From positions 744,001 through 808,000 of the forward strand of contig NZ_CP080417.1 in the NCBI RefSeq assembly GCF_019457535.1: DNA of 64,000 nucleotides, written 5' to 3'. This DNA is from Shewanella halotolerans. GTDB lineage: Bacteria; Pseudomonadota; Gammaproteobacteria; Enterobacterales; Shewanellaceae. Position 1 is the first letter of the stretch; each line of letters begins with the position of its first letter. Shown one piece after another: positions 17,632 to 27,345 of this stretch. A model generated the notes under the pieces. That model worked only from the letters and a program-made list of their open reading frames with translations. It did not search any database and had not been told where the DNA came from. A program made the position numbers and the translations under genes.

Positions 17632-17736
17632 GGTTGACCCTATGGGGTTTACAAAAATTACTGCTTATTCTAACTCAATTTGTTGGGAAAATTAGGTATA
17701 ATCAGGGATTAATTTTCGCAAAAAGATAAGTGCCAT

Positions 17737-19167
17737 ATGAAGATTTCTCTGCCAGCTTTCGAAAAAGCAAACGTTCTGGTCGTCGGTGATGTGATGTTAG
17801 ACAGATACTGGAGCGGTCCTACGGGGCGCATTTCGCCCGAGGCGCCTGTGCCCGTGGTACGAGTGAATCAAATTGAAGACAGACCCGGCGGGGCGGCCAA
17901 CGTTGCCTTGAATATCGCCACCCTGGGCGGTCAGGTGAGCCTGGCGGGCATAGTGGGTGAGGATGAAACCGCAGCGGCCCTGACCCAGGGCATAGAGGCG
18001 CTTGGCGTCGTGCCTAAGTGGCACACTGTGGCCGAGCTACCCACCATCACCAAGCTCAGGGTGATGTCGCGCAATCAGCAGCTGATTCGCCTCGATTTCG
18101 AGGAGGCCTATCCGGCCGAGCAGAGTCAGGCACTGCTGGCGAGCGCCGAGAAAGAGCTGGATAAGGTAGCCGTGGTTGTGCTGTCCGATTATGCCAAGGG
18201 CGCCATCGACAAGCCCGAGGCTTTCATCGCCAAGGCCAAGGCTAAGGGAGTCAAGGTGCTGGTGGACCCTAAGGGCAGTGACTTTTCCCGTTATCGCGGC
18301 GCGACCTTGCTGACGCCTAACATGAGCGAGTTCGAACAGGTGGTCGGTAAGGTTGCCGACGAGGCGGATCTGGTGGCTAAAGCCAAGGAGCTCCTCAAAG
18401 AGTTCGACTTCGAGGCCCTGCTGGTGACGCGCTCCGAGAAGGGGATGACGCTGATCACCGCTGATGCCACCGAGCTGCATATTCCGACCGTTGCCCACGA
18501 GGTCTATGACGTGACCGGCGCCGGTGACACAGTGATCTCGGCCCTGGCCACCTCGCTGGCGGTAGGTTGTGAGCTGCCAGTGGCCTGCGCCCTGGCCAAC
18601 ACGGCCGCGGGCATAGTCGTCGGCAAGCTGGGCACCTCAACCGTGAGCCGTATCGAGCTGATTACAGCGCTTAATCTGAGTCATGGCGAGAGTGGCTACG
18701 GGGTGGTCAGCGAAGATCAACTGGCCTATGCCCTGGAGCAGGCCAAGCTGAAGGGCGAGCGCGTGGTGATGACTAACGGCTGTTTCGACATTCTCCATGC
18801 CGGCCATGTGAGTTACCTGCAACAGGCGAGGGCGCTGGGTGACAGGCTTATCGTGGCGGTTAACGATGACGACTCGGTGAAGCGCCTTAAGGGCGATGGC
18901 CGTCCGGTCAACAAGCTGGAGCGCCGCATGGCTGTGCTGGCGGGTCTGGCCTCGGTCGACTGGGTGGTGCCATTTAGCGAAGACACGCCGCAGCGCATCA
19001 TCTCCAGACTACTACCTAACAAGCTGGTGAAGGGCGGCGACTATAGTGTCGAGGATATCGCCGGTGGCAAAGAGGTGATCGCGGCTGGTGGCAGCGTCGA
19101 GGTGCTGGGCTTCGAAGATGGCGTCTCTACCACGGCCATCATAGAAAACATCATGGCTAAGCAGTGA
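17737..19167 (+). CDS. hldE: bifunctional heptose-7-phosphate kinase / heptose-1-phosphate adenylyltransferase
   Basis: A 476-residue two-domain enzyme of ADP-heptose synthesis for the LPS inner core. Residues 1 to about 318 form a PfkB-type kinase with RPGGAANVALNIATLG near the N-terminus and the anion-hole motif DVTGAGDTV. The C-terminal ~130 residues form a nucleotidyltransferase with VMTNGCFDILHAGHVSYL (HxGH) and a KGGDYSVEDI segment. Full length. The last bases overlap the GTG start of the next gene. Confidence 0.97.
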   Translation: MKISLPAFEKANVLVVGDVMLDRYWSGPTGRISPEAPVPVVRVNQIEDRPGGAANVALNIATLGGQVSLAGIVGEDETAAALTQGIEALGVVPKWHTVAELPTITKLRVMSRNQQLIRLDFEEAYPAEQSQALLASAEKELDKVAVVVLSDYAKGAIDKPEAFIAKAKAKGVKVLVDPKGSDFSRYRGATLLTPNMSEFEQVVGKVADEADLVAKAKELLKEFDFEALLVTRSEKGMTLITADATELHIPTVAHEVYDVTGAGDTVISALATSLAVGCELPVACALANTAAGIVVGKLGTSTVSRIELITALNLSHGESGYGVVSEDQLAYALEQAKLKGERVVMTNGCFDILHAGHVSYLQQARALGDRLIVAVNDDDSVKRLKGDGRPVNKLERRMAVLAGLASVDWVVPFSEDTPQRIISRLLPNKLVKGGDYSVEDIAGGKEVIAAGGSVEVLGFEDGVSTTAIIENIMAKQ

Positions 19168-20000
19168 TTGCAGGGACGTTACTGATCGCCAGTGCCTGGT
19201 TCTGGGCGCCCATGCCCCAAGGCCAGGCCCTGGTGTGTCAAACGTCTCACGTTCAAGAGTGCCTTGGGCAGTTACCGAGTAATGCCAGGGCACAATTACC
19301 CCTAAATTCTCAGACGCTTTTGAGCCAGATGGGTCGGCGCGGCGCCATGGTCAGGCCGTTGACCGATTCCGATATTACCGGTCTGGTGTTGCTGCAAGAT
19401 GAGCGGATCCCCAAGGCATATTCGGCGCTGTGGAATGGTCAGGTCTATGCCCTGCCGATAGAACAGGCCTACCAGATGACCCTGGCCCATGAGCTGGGGC
19501 ACCTGGCGGTGAGCCGCTCGAACTCCATCTACCTAAAAGCCGACAAGCTAACCCCCTATCAACACGAGTGGCTGGCGGACTTCTATCTGCTCTGGTCTCT
19601 GGCCAGAGCGGGCAAAGCCGAGACCCTGGCCTGGCAGCAGTATCATAGGCGTAACCTGGAGGTGTTTGAGAGCGTGGCGGCCATCTCTCACTGGTCGACT
19701 CCTATGCTCGCTCAACTTCTGGACAGGTACAGCTGGCAGGCGCTTGGGGCATTTGAGAATTTCGATTCGCTTATCGACGCCATCTACCCAGAGCTGGTCC
19801 AGTATGATCAGGAGACGCTCGATGAGTTTGCCAGCCTGCTCCACTGGCTGTTCGGCGCCGCAAATCAGGCTAAATTACCCCAGTATATGTTTTGGCGGAG
19901 ATCTGAGATGGGGGCGTTTATCCGCCCGACCCTGAGGCAGTTGATGGGTGAGCAGGCCGCCAATACCTGGATGACGCAGCAGGCGATGCAGGGAGAATAG
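19164..20000 (+). CDS. putative secreted HExxH-type protein, function unknown
   Basis: A 278-residue protein starting at a GTG that overlaps the hldE stop by 3 bases, so translation is probably coupled. Residues 1-23 look like a signal peptide or anchor. The motif TLAHELGHLAV (HELGH, about residue 108) followed about 30 residues later by HEWLADFYLLW is a zincin-like arrangement (HExxH plus a downstream Glu/Asp). This suggests a periplasmic zinc metallopeptidase of unassigned family. No closer family is recognised. Its tie to LPS synthesis is by position only. Confidence 0.75.
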   Translation: MIAGTLLIASAWFWAPMPQGQALVCQTSHVQECLGQLPSNARAQLPLNSQTLLSQMGRRGAMVRPLTDSDITGLVLLQDERIPKAYSALWNGQVYALPIEQAYQMTLAHELGHLAVSRSNSIYLKADKLTPYQHEWLADFYLLWSLARAGKAETLAWQQYHRRNLEVFESVAAISHWSTPMLAQLLDRYSWQALGAFENFDSLIDAIYPELVQYDQETLDEFASLLHWLFGAANQAKLPQYMFWRRSEMGAFIRPTLRQLMGEQAANTWMTQQAMQGE

Positions 20001-20041
20001 TCGCTTGGTTTTAGCAATCGTTTGCGAGTCAGATAGAAAAT

Positions 20042-20068
20042 AAAAAGGAGCCAGAGGCTCCTTTTTTT
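20042..20068. terminator. bidirectional terminator
   Basis: Stem GGAGCC / GGCTCC with a 3-base loop, A run on the left and T7 on the right. It serves the plus-strand gene ending at 20000 and the minus-strand gene ending at 20071. Confidence 0.88.
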
Positions 20069-20070
20069 GC

Positions 20071-20355
20071 TTATTGCTTTCGAGGTGGACGGCGTTCGCG
20101 CAGGACGACATCTGGGTGAAAGTCGATATCACCTTCGTCGTCAATGGTAGCGAGTTGATCTTCCTGCTTGGCGATAGCGGTACTCGTTGTTGGGGTTTGC
20201 CTCACAAAGAGTAGCTGATAACCAAGTTTCGCTAAGGTGTAGAAGGCGAATCGCTGCGCCGTCGTCAACCTGTCCCAATGTTCGTTAGCGTGAGCCTGAG
20301 AAACGCGCCTATCCTCGAAAGATAGCAGTCCATTATTTAGCACTTGAGTTTGCAT
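20071..20355 (-). CDS. small conserved-looking protein, function unknown
   Basis: A 94-residue protein from the ATG at 20355, chosen because an AGAGG site lies 11 bases upstream; an in-frame ATG 30 bases earlier has no such site. The central part HWDRLTTAQRFAFYTLAKLGYQLLFVR looks like a compact helical segment. The C-terminus is acidic, then basic (RERRPPRKQ). No signal peptide, membrane helix or recognised domain. Confidence 0.65.
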   Translation of the reverse strand: MQTQVLNNGLLSFEDRRVSQAHANEHWDRLTTAQRFAFYTLAKLGYQLLFVRQTPTTSTAIAKQEDQLATIDDEGDIDFHPDVVLRERRPPRKQ

Positions 20356-20580
20356 TTTCAAAGCCTCTTTAGGAAACGCTAACATTGTTACATGACGATT
20401 ATATAATCAGATGTTAATCCAATATGCAAGCGATTCGCCCGGCCAAAGCGCGGCCTCTCAGGCTAAGTATAGCCGAAATGTTTAGATAACTTTCCACCAG
20501 AAAGCAAGGTGGTGGCGGGTGAAAAATAAACTGCAACTTAATCAATAAGATTTATCTAATTTTATTTTCAATAGGCAATA

Positions 20581-20606
20581 AAAAAGGCCGTTTAACGGCC
20601 TTTTTT
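20581..20606 (-). terminator. terminator after pntB
   Basis: Stem GGCCG / CGGCC with loop TTTAA, flanked by A runs on one side and T6 on the other, so it works on the minus strand after pntB (stop at 20620). Confidence 0.88.
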
Positions 20607-20619
20607 CAATTTTGTGCGC

Positions 20620-22002
20620 TTAGTCCGCTTCTTTGAGGGATTGAGTCAGATCGACAATCGCCTTCTTACCATCGCCAAACAACATCAGGGCGTTGTCCCT
20701 GGCAAACAGCGGATTAGGCAGGCCGGCGAAGCCCGGGCTGAGTGAGCGCTTGACCACCACCACAGTACGGGCCTTGTCGACGTTGAGAATAGGCATGCCG
20801 TAGATAGGGCTGCCTTTGTCTTCACGCGCCATAGGGTTGGTTACGTCGTTGGCACCGATGACGATGGCCACATCTGTCTGCTCGAACTGAGGGTTGATCT
20901 CATCCATCTCGATCAGCTGCTCATAGGGCACCTCGGCCTCGGCCAGCAGCACGTTCATGTGGCCAGGCATACGACCGGCAACCGGGTGGATAGCGTACAG
21001 CACCTGGGCGCCGCGCGCCTCCAGTACCGAGGCCAACTCGCGCACCGCATGTTGCGCCTGGGCCATCGCCAGACCATAACCTGGAACGATCACCACGCGC
21101 TCTGCGGTTTCCAGCAGCATAGCTACCTCTTCCGGCGAGGAGGAGGTCACCTTACCGGCATAGACTTCGTCGGCATCTACCGTCTCGCCACCTTCGGCCA
21201 TGACGCCGAAGAGTACGTTAAACAGCGAGCGGTTCATCGCCTTACACATGATCTGGGTCAGGATGATGCCCGAGGCGCCAACCAGAGAACCCGAGACGAT
21301 CAGTACTGTATTGCCCGTGATAAAACCTGTGGTGGCCGCCGCGATCCCCGAGTAGGAGTTCAGCAGAGCGATAACCACTGGCATGTCGGCGCCGCCGATA
21401 GGCACCACCAGGAAGAGACCCAGTAATAACGATACGGCGACCAAGGCGTAGATGAAGGTCGGATTGCTTGGTGTGGTGACCACGGCAACCGTCAGCACCA
21501 AGGCGGCGATCAACAGGCTGGCGTTGATAAACTTGTTGCCCGGCACCCGGATTGGATTGCCCGAGATCAGCTCCTGCAACTTAGCGAACGCCACGAAGGA
21601 GCCCGACAGGGTGACTGAGCCGATGAGCACGGTCAGACCGATTGAGATCAGCGCCACCACATGAGTCGCCGAATCGGGATCCAGGAAGCTCGCCAGGGCG
21701 ATAAACAGCGAGGCGCCGCCACCGAAACCATTAAGCAGGGCCACCATCTGCGGCATGGCAGTCACCTGGATCTTGGTGGCCATCACGGCGCCTATGGCAC
21801 CACCCAGCAAGATACCGGCGATGATCCACTCATAGCTTAAGATACTCTTATCCAGCAGAGTCACCACCACGGCGATAAACATACCCAGGGCCGACAACTG
21901 GTTACCACGCACCGCGGTGCGCGGCTTGGTCAGCCCCTTGATCCCTAAAATAAACAGACTCGCAGCCACAAGGTAGGCGAGATAGATAATCGTCATACTC
22001 AT
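20620..22002 (-). CDS. pntB: NAD(P) transhydrogenase subunit beta
   Basis: A 460-residue protein with about 8-9 membrane helices (domain II) and a C-terminal NADP(H)-binding domain III, with VVIVPGYGLAMAQAQHAVRE, VAIVIGANDVTNP and NVDKARTVVVVKRS. It is the partner of PntAA/PntAB in the proton-driven transhydrogenase that makes NADPH from NADH. NADPH is used by CysJ, whose gene lies divergently nearby. Length matches the E. coli protein. Confidence 0.96.
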   Translation of the reverse strand: MSMTIIYLAYLVAASLFILGIKGLTKPRTAVRGNQLSALGMFIAVVVTLLDKSILSYEWIIAGILLGGAIGAVMATKIQVTAMPQMVALLNGFGGGASLFIALASFLDPDSATHVVALISIGLTVLIGSVTLSGSFVAFAKLQELISGNPIRVPGNKFINASLLIAALVLTVAVVTTPSNPTFIYALVAVSLLLGLFLVVPIGGADMPVVIALLNSYSGIAAATTGFITGNTVLIVSGSLVGASGIILTQIMCKAMNRSLFNVLFGVMAEGGETVDADEVYAGKVTSSSPEEVAMLLETAERVVIVPGYGLAMAQAQHAVRELASVLEARGAQVLYAIHPVAGRMPGHMNVLLAEAEVPYEQLIEMDEINPQFEQTDVAIVIGANDVTNPMAREDKGSPIYGMPILNVDKARTVVVVKRSLSPGFAGLPNPLFARDNALMLFGDGKKAIVDLTQSLKEAD

Positions 22003-22008
22003 GTTGGC

Positions 22009-22284
22009 TTATTTCCTCTTAAACATGGCAAGCATACGGTTGGTGACCATGTAGCCACCCACAACGTTGATGGTGGCCAGTACTACGGCAACAAAGCCCA
22101 GCACATTGACCCAGAGTCCCGCACCTGAACCTGCTGCGAGTAGGGCGCCGACCAGGGAGATCCCCGAGATGGCGTTTGAGCCCGACATCAGCGGCGTGTG
22201 CAGGGTCGGCGGCACCTTAGTGATCAGCTCAACCCCAAGGAATACTGCCACCACGAACAGGGTCAGTAGTAATAAAATTTCCAT
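22009..22284 (-). CDS. pntAB: NAD(P) transhydrogenase alpha subunit, membrane part
   Basis: A 91-residue protein with three hydrophobic helices, corresponding to the C-terminal membrane segment of E. coli PntA. As in Rhodospirillum-type enzymes it is a separate gene. The start lies at the stop of pntAA, and pntB follows after 6 bases. Confidence 0.93.
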   Translation of the reverse strand: MEILLLLTLFVVAVFLGVELITKVPPTLHTPLMSGSNAISGISLVGALLAAGSGAGLWVNVLGFVAVVLATINVVGGYMVTNRMLAMFKRK

Positions 22285-23453
22285 TATTGAGCCTCCTCTG
22301 TTGCCGCAAGTGGCGGCAGTGATAACAGATCACGTAATCTGGCGTTAGCCACCTCACCCTGATGGGCCACGACTGTGTCGCGGACAATCTCGTCCTCGAA
22401 ATCCAGGTTTAACTGGCCTTCATCGTCGACGATCAGCTTGAGCAGGTTCTCTATGTTGGTGCCATACATCTGGCTGGCGTGGGTCGCTGCGCTGCCGGGC
22501 ACATTTGATGGCCCTAGTATGGTAACGCCGTTGTGGACAACGGTTTGGTCCAGCTCCGTCAGCTCACAGTTACCACCGGTTTCGGCGGCAAGGTCGACGA
22601 TAACCGTGCCAGGTTTCATGGCATCCACCATCTCCTTGGTGATCAGCACGGGCGCCTTGCGGCCCGGGATGGCGGCCGTGGTGATGACGATATCCTGCTG
22701 GGCCAGCACATTGGCCATCGCCTGCTGCTGACGCTTGAGGAAGTCATCGCTCTGCTCGGCGGCGTAGCCACCCTTGGTTTCTGTGTTCTCGGTTTCCAGA
22801 TCCAGTTCAACCGGTTTGGCACCTACCGAGAGGATCTGCTCCCGGGCGGCTGGGCGAATATCATAGGCTTCTACCACGGCGCCCAAGCGCTTGGCGGTGG
22901 CACAGGCCTGTAGGCCGGCGACCCCGACGCCCATGATGAAGGCGCGGGCGGGTTTGAGCGTACCTGCGGCCGTCATCATCATAGGGAACATGCGCGGCGC
23001 CTCATGGGCGGCCAGCAGCACGGCCTTGTAACCGGCGATGGTCGCCATGGAGGAGAGAATATCCATGCTCTGGGCGCGGGTGATCCTTGGTACCAGCTCA
23101 AGTGCCAAGGCGCTGGTACCTGTTTCGGCCAGGGCGGCGGCATTTTCCGGTTGCGCCAGGGGATCCATCATGCCGATAAACAGCTGCTGGGGCTTCGCCT
23201 TGGCCTTGATCTCCTCGAACTGCTCACCCTTGAGGTTGACCAGGGTGATGATATTGGCGCCGAGTACCTCGTCTCTGTTGGCAATAATGGCTCCAGCTTC
23301 CTGATAGGCTTGATCGCTAAAGCCCGCAGCGAGACCCGCTCCGCTCTCCACGAGAATTTGGAGGTTTTTTTTGATTAACCGAGTCACATTGGCCGGGATC
23401 AACGCAACGCGTTTTTCATCGGCATGGCTCTCTTTAGGTAGACCTAGTTTCAC
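22284..23453 (-). CDS. pntAA: NAD(P) transhydrogenase alpha subunit, NAD-binding part
   Basis: A 389-residue soluble domain I. It starts MKLGLPKESHADEKRVALIP like alanine dehydrogenase relatives and has the NAD-binding GVGVAGLQACATAKRLGA segment followed by VEAYDIRPAAREQ. It is the first gene of the pntAA-pntAB-pntB operon with no gaps. The 332-base upstream region is shared with the divergent cysJ. Confidence 0.95.
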   Translation of the reverse strand: MKLGLPKESHADEKRVALIPANVTRLIKKNLQILVESGAGLAAGFSDQAYQEAGAIIANRDEVLGANIITLVNLKGEQFEEIKAKAKPQQLFIGMMDPLAQPENAAALAETGTSALALELVPRITRAQSMDILSSMATIAGYKAVLLAAHEAPRMFPMMMTAAGTLKPARAFIMGVGVAGLQACATAKRLGAVVEAYDIRPAAREQILSVGAKPVELDLETENTETKGGYAAEQSDDFLKRQQQAMANVLAQQDIVITTAAIPGRKAPVLITKEMVDAMKPGTVIVDLAAETGGNCELTELDQTVVHNGVTILGPSNVPGSAATHASQMYGTNIENLLKLIVDDEGQLNLDFEDEIVRDTVVAHQGEVANARLRDLLSLPPLAATEEAQ

Positions 23454-23785
23454 TGAGAAACCTCTTAGTTGGGGACAGACGTCGTTTGAATTGTTGGCTC
23501 GCTATTGTGGCGAGTCTGGACTTAGACACAAGCGCGAATTTTTCATAATCAGCGCTGGTGCACTGGTCGGAGCAAAAAGTTTGCGCCAGTCCACAAAATT
23601 TCATTTCAAATTCTGTGGTTAAGGGCACAGCTTAAGCAAATATCGCTCACCACTCTCACTTTTGTAGCTCAAATTATGACCTTTGCATATTCCAAAAATG
23701 AATTAAAAATTAGATTTTATTCTTTTTTGCTTTTTCCATTAAGCCATTAAGCTAGGCTAATTACACTGTTATAGGGCCGTCTTCC
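23454..23785. other. 332-base divergent pntAA/cysJ promoter region
   Basis: It must hold promoters for both operons. An AT-rich block lies at about 23690-23760, including a CATTAAGC direct repeat near 23738-23752, before cysJ. CysB control of cysJIH is expected from family knowledge, but I cannot point to a convincing CysB site. An open frame here has no coding support. Confidence 0.6.
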
Positions 23786-25570
23786 ATGCTGTTAAAAGAG
23801 CTTTCATCACTGGCTTCTCCCCTGTCTGCGACGCAGGTGGATAAGCTTAAGCAACTCACCGCTGAACTCAACGCCGTGCAACTCTCCTGGGTAGGTGGTT
23901 ACCTGTCGGCTACGGCCGAACTGAGCGGCGTGGCCGGCGAGGTGCAGCAAGCGCCCCAGCAGACCATCACCATTCTTTACGGCAGCCAGACAGGCAACGG
24001 CCGCGGTATCGCCACCGAGCTGGCCGAGAGGGCGCAGACCCAGGGCTATAGCGTCAACTTGGTCTCCATGGCCGATTACAAGACGCGCCAGCTCAAGCAG
24101 GAGACACTGCTGCTTGCCGTGGTGAGCACCCATGGTGAAGGCGAGGCGCCGGACGATGCCATCGAGCTGCACAAGTTCCTGGCCTCTAAGCGCGCCCCTC
24201 AGCTAGACACCCTCAACTACGCCGTATTGGCGCTGGGAGACTCCAGCTATGAGTTCTTCTGCCAGACGGGTAAAGATTTCGATGCGCGCCTGAGCGCTCT
24301 GGGCGCCAAGGCGATCGTGCCGCTCACCAAGTGTGATGTGGACTACGAGAGCGCGGCCAGTCAGTGGCAAGAAGCCGTGCTGGGCGCGGTCAAGCCATTG
24401 GTGGGCACCGGCGCCAGCGTGGTCTCCATCGGCAGCGCAAGCAGCACAGTCAGCAGTTCAGCCTTCAGCAAGCAGAAGCCCTACAACGCCGAGCTCCTGG
24501 TGAGTCAGAAGCTCACCGGTCGTGACTCGGACCGCGACGTACGCCACGTGGAGATAGACCTTGGCGAGTCGGGCCTGAGCTATCAGGTGGGCGATGCCCT
24601 GGGCGTCTGGTTCAGTAACAGCGACGCCCTGGTGGAAGAGATCATCCAAGGCCTGTCTCTGGATGGCGAGGCCGAGGTGACCCTGGGTGATGCCACCCTA
24701 ACTTTGGCCCAAGCACTCAAAGAGAAACGCGAGCTGACCCAGCTCTATCCTGGCCTGGTGCAAAACTGGGCGCAGCTGAGCGGCAACGAAGAGTTGCAGG
24801 CGATCAGCGAAGACAGAGAGCAGACCCGCCAGTTTATTCTCAAGCATCAGCTTGCCGACCTGGTGGCCAAGTATCCTGTGGATATCGGTGCCTTCCAGCT
24901 GGTGGAGCTGCTGCGTCCAATTACCCCAAGACTCTACTCCATCGCCTCGAGCCAATCTGAGGTGGAGAGCGAGGTACATCTGACCGTGGCCCTGGTGGCA
25001 GATGAGCGCGACTCGGGCACCCGCTTTGGCGGCGCGTCTCACTTCCTGGCAAGCGCCGAGGAAGGCGCCGAGGTCAAGGTCTATGTGGAGCCGAACAATC
25101 ACTTCCGTCTGCCAGAAAACCCAGAAACGCCTGTGGTCATGATTGGCCCTGGTACGGGTGTGGCGCCGTTTCGCGCCTTCATGCAGGAGCGTGCGGCCCA
25201 AGGCGCCCAAGGCGACAGCTGGCTCTTCTTCGGTAACCCGCACTTCGAGCAGGATTTCCTCTATCAGACTGAGTGGCAGCAGTATCTCAAAGATGGCGTG
25301 CTGACCCGTTTAGATTCCGCCTTCTCGCGGGATCAGGCCCATAAGATCTATGTGCAGCATCGCATACTGGAGCAGGGCGAGACCTTGTGGCAGTGGATCG
25401 AGCGCGGCGCGCATCTTTATATTTGCGGCGACGCAGAGCGCATGGCCAAAGATGTGCATCAGGCGCTGATCGAGGTGATCAAACAGCATGGCGGCAAGAG
25501 TGAAGAGCAGGCCGAGGCCCTGCTTGAGAGCCTGCGCAGCGACAAGCGTTACCAGAAAGACGTTTATTAA
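23786..25570 (+). CDS. cysJ: sulfite reductase [NADPH] flavoprotein alpha subunit
   Basis: A 594-residue flavoprotein. Order: flavodoxin domain with FMN motif TILYGSQTGNGRG (about residue 67), connecting domain, FAD-binding domain with RLYSIASSQSE, and an NADPH-binding ferredoxin-reductase domain with GPGTGVAPFRAFMQER, ending in the typical ...SDKRYQKDVY tail. It transfers electrons from NADPH to CysI, which reduces sulfite to sulfide. First gene of cysJIH; cysI starts 77 bases later. Confidence 0.97.
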   Translation: MLLKELSSLASPLSATQVDKLKQLTAELNAVQLSWVGGYLSATAELSGVAGEVQQAPQQTITILYGSQTGNGRGIATELAERAQTQGYSVNLVSMADYKTRQLKQETLLLAVVSTHGEGEAPDDAIELHKFLASKRAPQLDTLNYAVLALGDSSYEFFCQTGKDFDARLSALGAKAIVPLTKCDVDYESAASQWQEAVLGAVKPLVGTGASVVSIGSASSTVSSSAFSKQKPYNAELLVSQKLTGRDSDRDVRHVEIDLGESGLSYQVGDALGVWFSNSDALVEEIIQGLSLDGEAEVTLGDATLTLAQALKEKRELTQLYPGLVQNWAQLSGNEELQAISEDREQTRQFILKHQLADLVAKYPVDIGAFQLVELLRPITPRLYSIASSQSEVESEVHLTVALVADERDSGTRFGGASHFLASAEEGAEVKVYVEPNNHFRLPENPETPVVMIGPGTGVAPFRAFMQERAAQGAQGDSWLFFGNPHFEQDFLYQTEWQQYLKDGVLTRLDSAFSRDQAHKIYVQHRILEQGETLWQWIERGAHLYICGDAERMAKDVHQALIEVIKQHGGKSEEQAEALLESLRSDKRYQKDVY

Positions 25571-25647
25571 TTGAGACAGGCGCCAGTCGCCGACAGATTA
25601 ACTTGCATGGGCAGAGCCGGTGCAAAAGAGACAATAGGGCAGCAGCC

Positions 25648-27345
25648 ATGAGCGACCAGAAATTATCAGTAAACGAGTACCTAAAGACCGACAGCAACTA
25701 CCTGCGCGGCACTATCGAAGAGGGGTTAGACACCTCGCTGACAGGTGCCTTCAACGACGCGGATCAGCAGCTGATCAAGTTCCACGGTTTCTACCAGCAG
25801 GACGATCGCGATCTGCGTAACGAGCGTAAGGAGCAGAAGCTAGAGCCTCTCTACAGCTTCATGCTGCGTGCCCGTGTCGCCGGCGGCGTCTGTACCCCCA
25901 AGCAGTGGCTGGGGGTAGATAAGATAGCCTCGACCCTGACCAGCTCCAACAGCATTCGTCTTACAACCCGCCAGACCTTTCAGTACCACGGTATCCCTAA
26001 GCGTAACCTCAAGACGCTGATCCAGGATCTGGACAGAGAGGCGCTGGACTCTATCGCCGCCTGTGGCGACGTGAACCGTAACGTCATGTGTAACCCTAAT
26101 CCGGTAGAGTCCAAGCTGCATCAGCAGGCCTACTACTGGGCCAAGAAGCTGTCGGATAACTACCTGCCACGCACCAAGGCCTACGCCGAGATCTGGCTGG
26201 GTGATGATAAGGTGGCGGTGAGCGAGAGCGAAGAGGTGGAGCCTGTTTATGGCAAGACCTATCTGCCCCGTAAGTTCAAGATGGCCGTGGCCGTGCCGCC
26301 GGATAACGATGTGGATGTCTACACCAACGACCTTGGCTTCATCGCCGTGGCCGAAGACGGTGAGCTGGTGGGCTTTAACATGGTGGCCGGTGGCGGCATG
26401 GGCTCGACCCATGGCGAGGTAGCGACCTTCCCACGTCTGGGTGACGACTTTGGTTTCATCAAGGCCGAAGACTGCCTGAAGTTTGCCGAGGCCGTGCTCA
26501 AGGTGCAGCGTGACTGGGGTAACCGCTCAGATCGTAAGCAGTCGCGCCTCAAGTACACCATAGTCAAGCATGGTTTTGAGGCCTTCAAGGCTGAAGTGGA
26601 GCAGCGCACCGGGGTAAAATTTGAGCCTAAGCGTGAGGTGGTGATTGGCGATCGCGGCGATCGTTACGGCTGGATCAAGGGCGTGGATAACCACTGGCAT
26701 CTGACCCTGTTTATCGAGGGTGGCCGCATCAAAGATCTGCCGGGACAACCGCTGCAGACCGGCCTGCGTGAAATCGCTCTGGTACACAAGGGTGATTTTC
26801 GCATGACAGCCAACCAGAACATCATTATCGCCGGTGTGGCCGAAGAAGATAAGGCGCAGATCGAGGCTCTTGCCCGCAGTCATGGCCTGATGGGTAAGCT
26901 GATCAGCCCGACCCGTGGCCACTCTATCGCCTGTGTGGCGCTGCCGACCTGTGCCCTGGCGATGGCGGAGGCCGAGCGTTACTTCCCGGACTTCATGACC
27001 AAGGTCGAGGCGCTGCAGGAGAAGCACGGCTTCCTGGAGCAGCCGATAGTGATCCGCATGACGGGCTGCCCTAACGGCTGTGCCCGTCCCTTCGCCGCCG
27101 AGATTGGCCTGGTGGGTAAGGCGCCGGGTCGATACAACCTCTACCTGGGGGCGAGTTTCGAGGGTACGCGCCTCAATAAACTCTACCGCGAGAACATTCA
27201 GGAAGCCGAGATTCTGGCGGCCCTGGACGAACTGTTTGCCCGCTACGTCAAAGAGCGTGAAGCTGGCGAAACCTTTGGTAACTTCACCGTGCGTGTCGGC
27301 GTGGTGAAGGCGGTTATCGATGCCGCTAAGGATTTCCATGGATAA
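25648..27345 (+). CDS. cysI: sulfite reductase [NADPH] hemoprotein beta subunit
   Basis: A 565-residue protein from the ATG at 25648. A longer frame begins 45 bases earlier but adds a non-conserved leader. The four cysteines that bind the 4Fe-4S cluster/siroheme are C429 and C435 (CVALPTC) and C474 and C478 (TGCPNGC), at nearly the same positions as in E. coli. It reduces sulfite by six electrons. The siroheme it needs would come through CobA (33624-34445). The start of cysH overlaps its last 8 bases. Confidence 0.97.
   Translation: MSDQKLSVNEYLKTDSNYLRGTIEEGLDTSLTGAFNDADQQLIKFHGFYQQDDRDLRNERKEQKLEPLYSFMLRARVAGGVCTPKQWLGVDKIASTLTSSNSIRLTTRQTFQYHGIPKRNLKTLIQDLDREALDSIAACGDVNRNVMCNPNPVESKLHQQAYYWAKKLSDNYLPRTKAYAEIWLGDDKVAVSESEEVEPVYGKTYLPRKFKMAVAVPPDNDVDVYTNDLGFIAVAEDGELVGFNMVAGGGMGSTHGEVATFPRLGDDFGFIKAEDCLKFAEAVLKVQRDWGNRSDRKQSRLKYTIVKHGFEAFKAEVEQRTGVKFEPKREVVIGDRGDRYGWIKGVDNHWHLTLFIEGGRIKDLPGQPLQTGLREIALVHKGDFRMTANQNIIIAGVAEEDKAQIEALARSHGLMGKLISPTRGHSIACVALPTCALAMAEAERYFPDFMTKVEALQEKHGFLEQPIVIRMTGCPNGCARPFAAEIGLVGKAPGRYNLYLGASFEGTRLNKLYRENIQEAEILAALDELFARYVKEREAGETFGNFTVRVGVVKAVIDAAKDFHG

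Noticed and set aside
23434..23628. Open frame of 64 codons between pntAA and cysJ
   Set aside because: It overlaps the pntAA start and has no ribosome site or recognisable protein features; the region is a divergent promoter.
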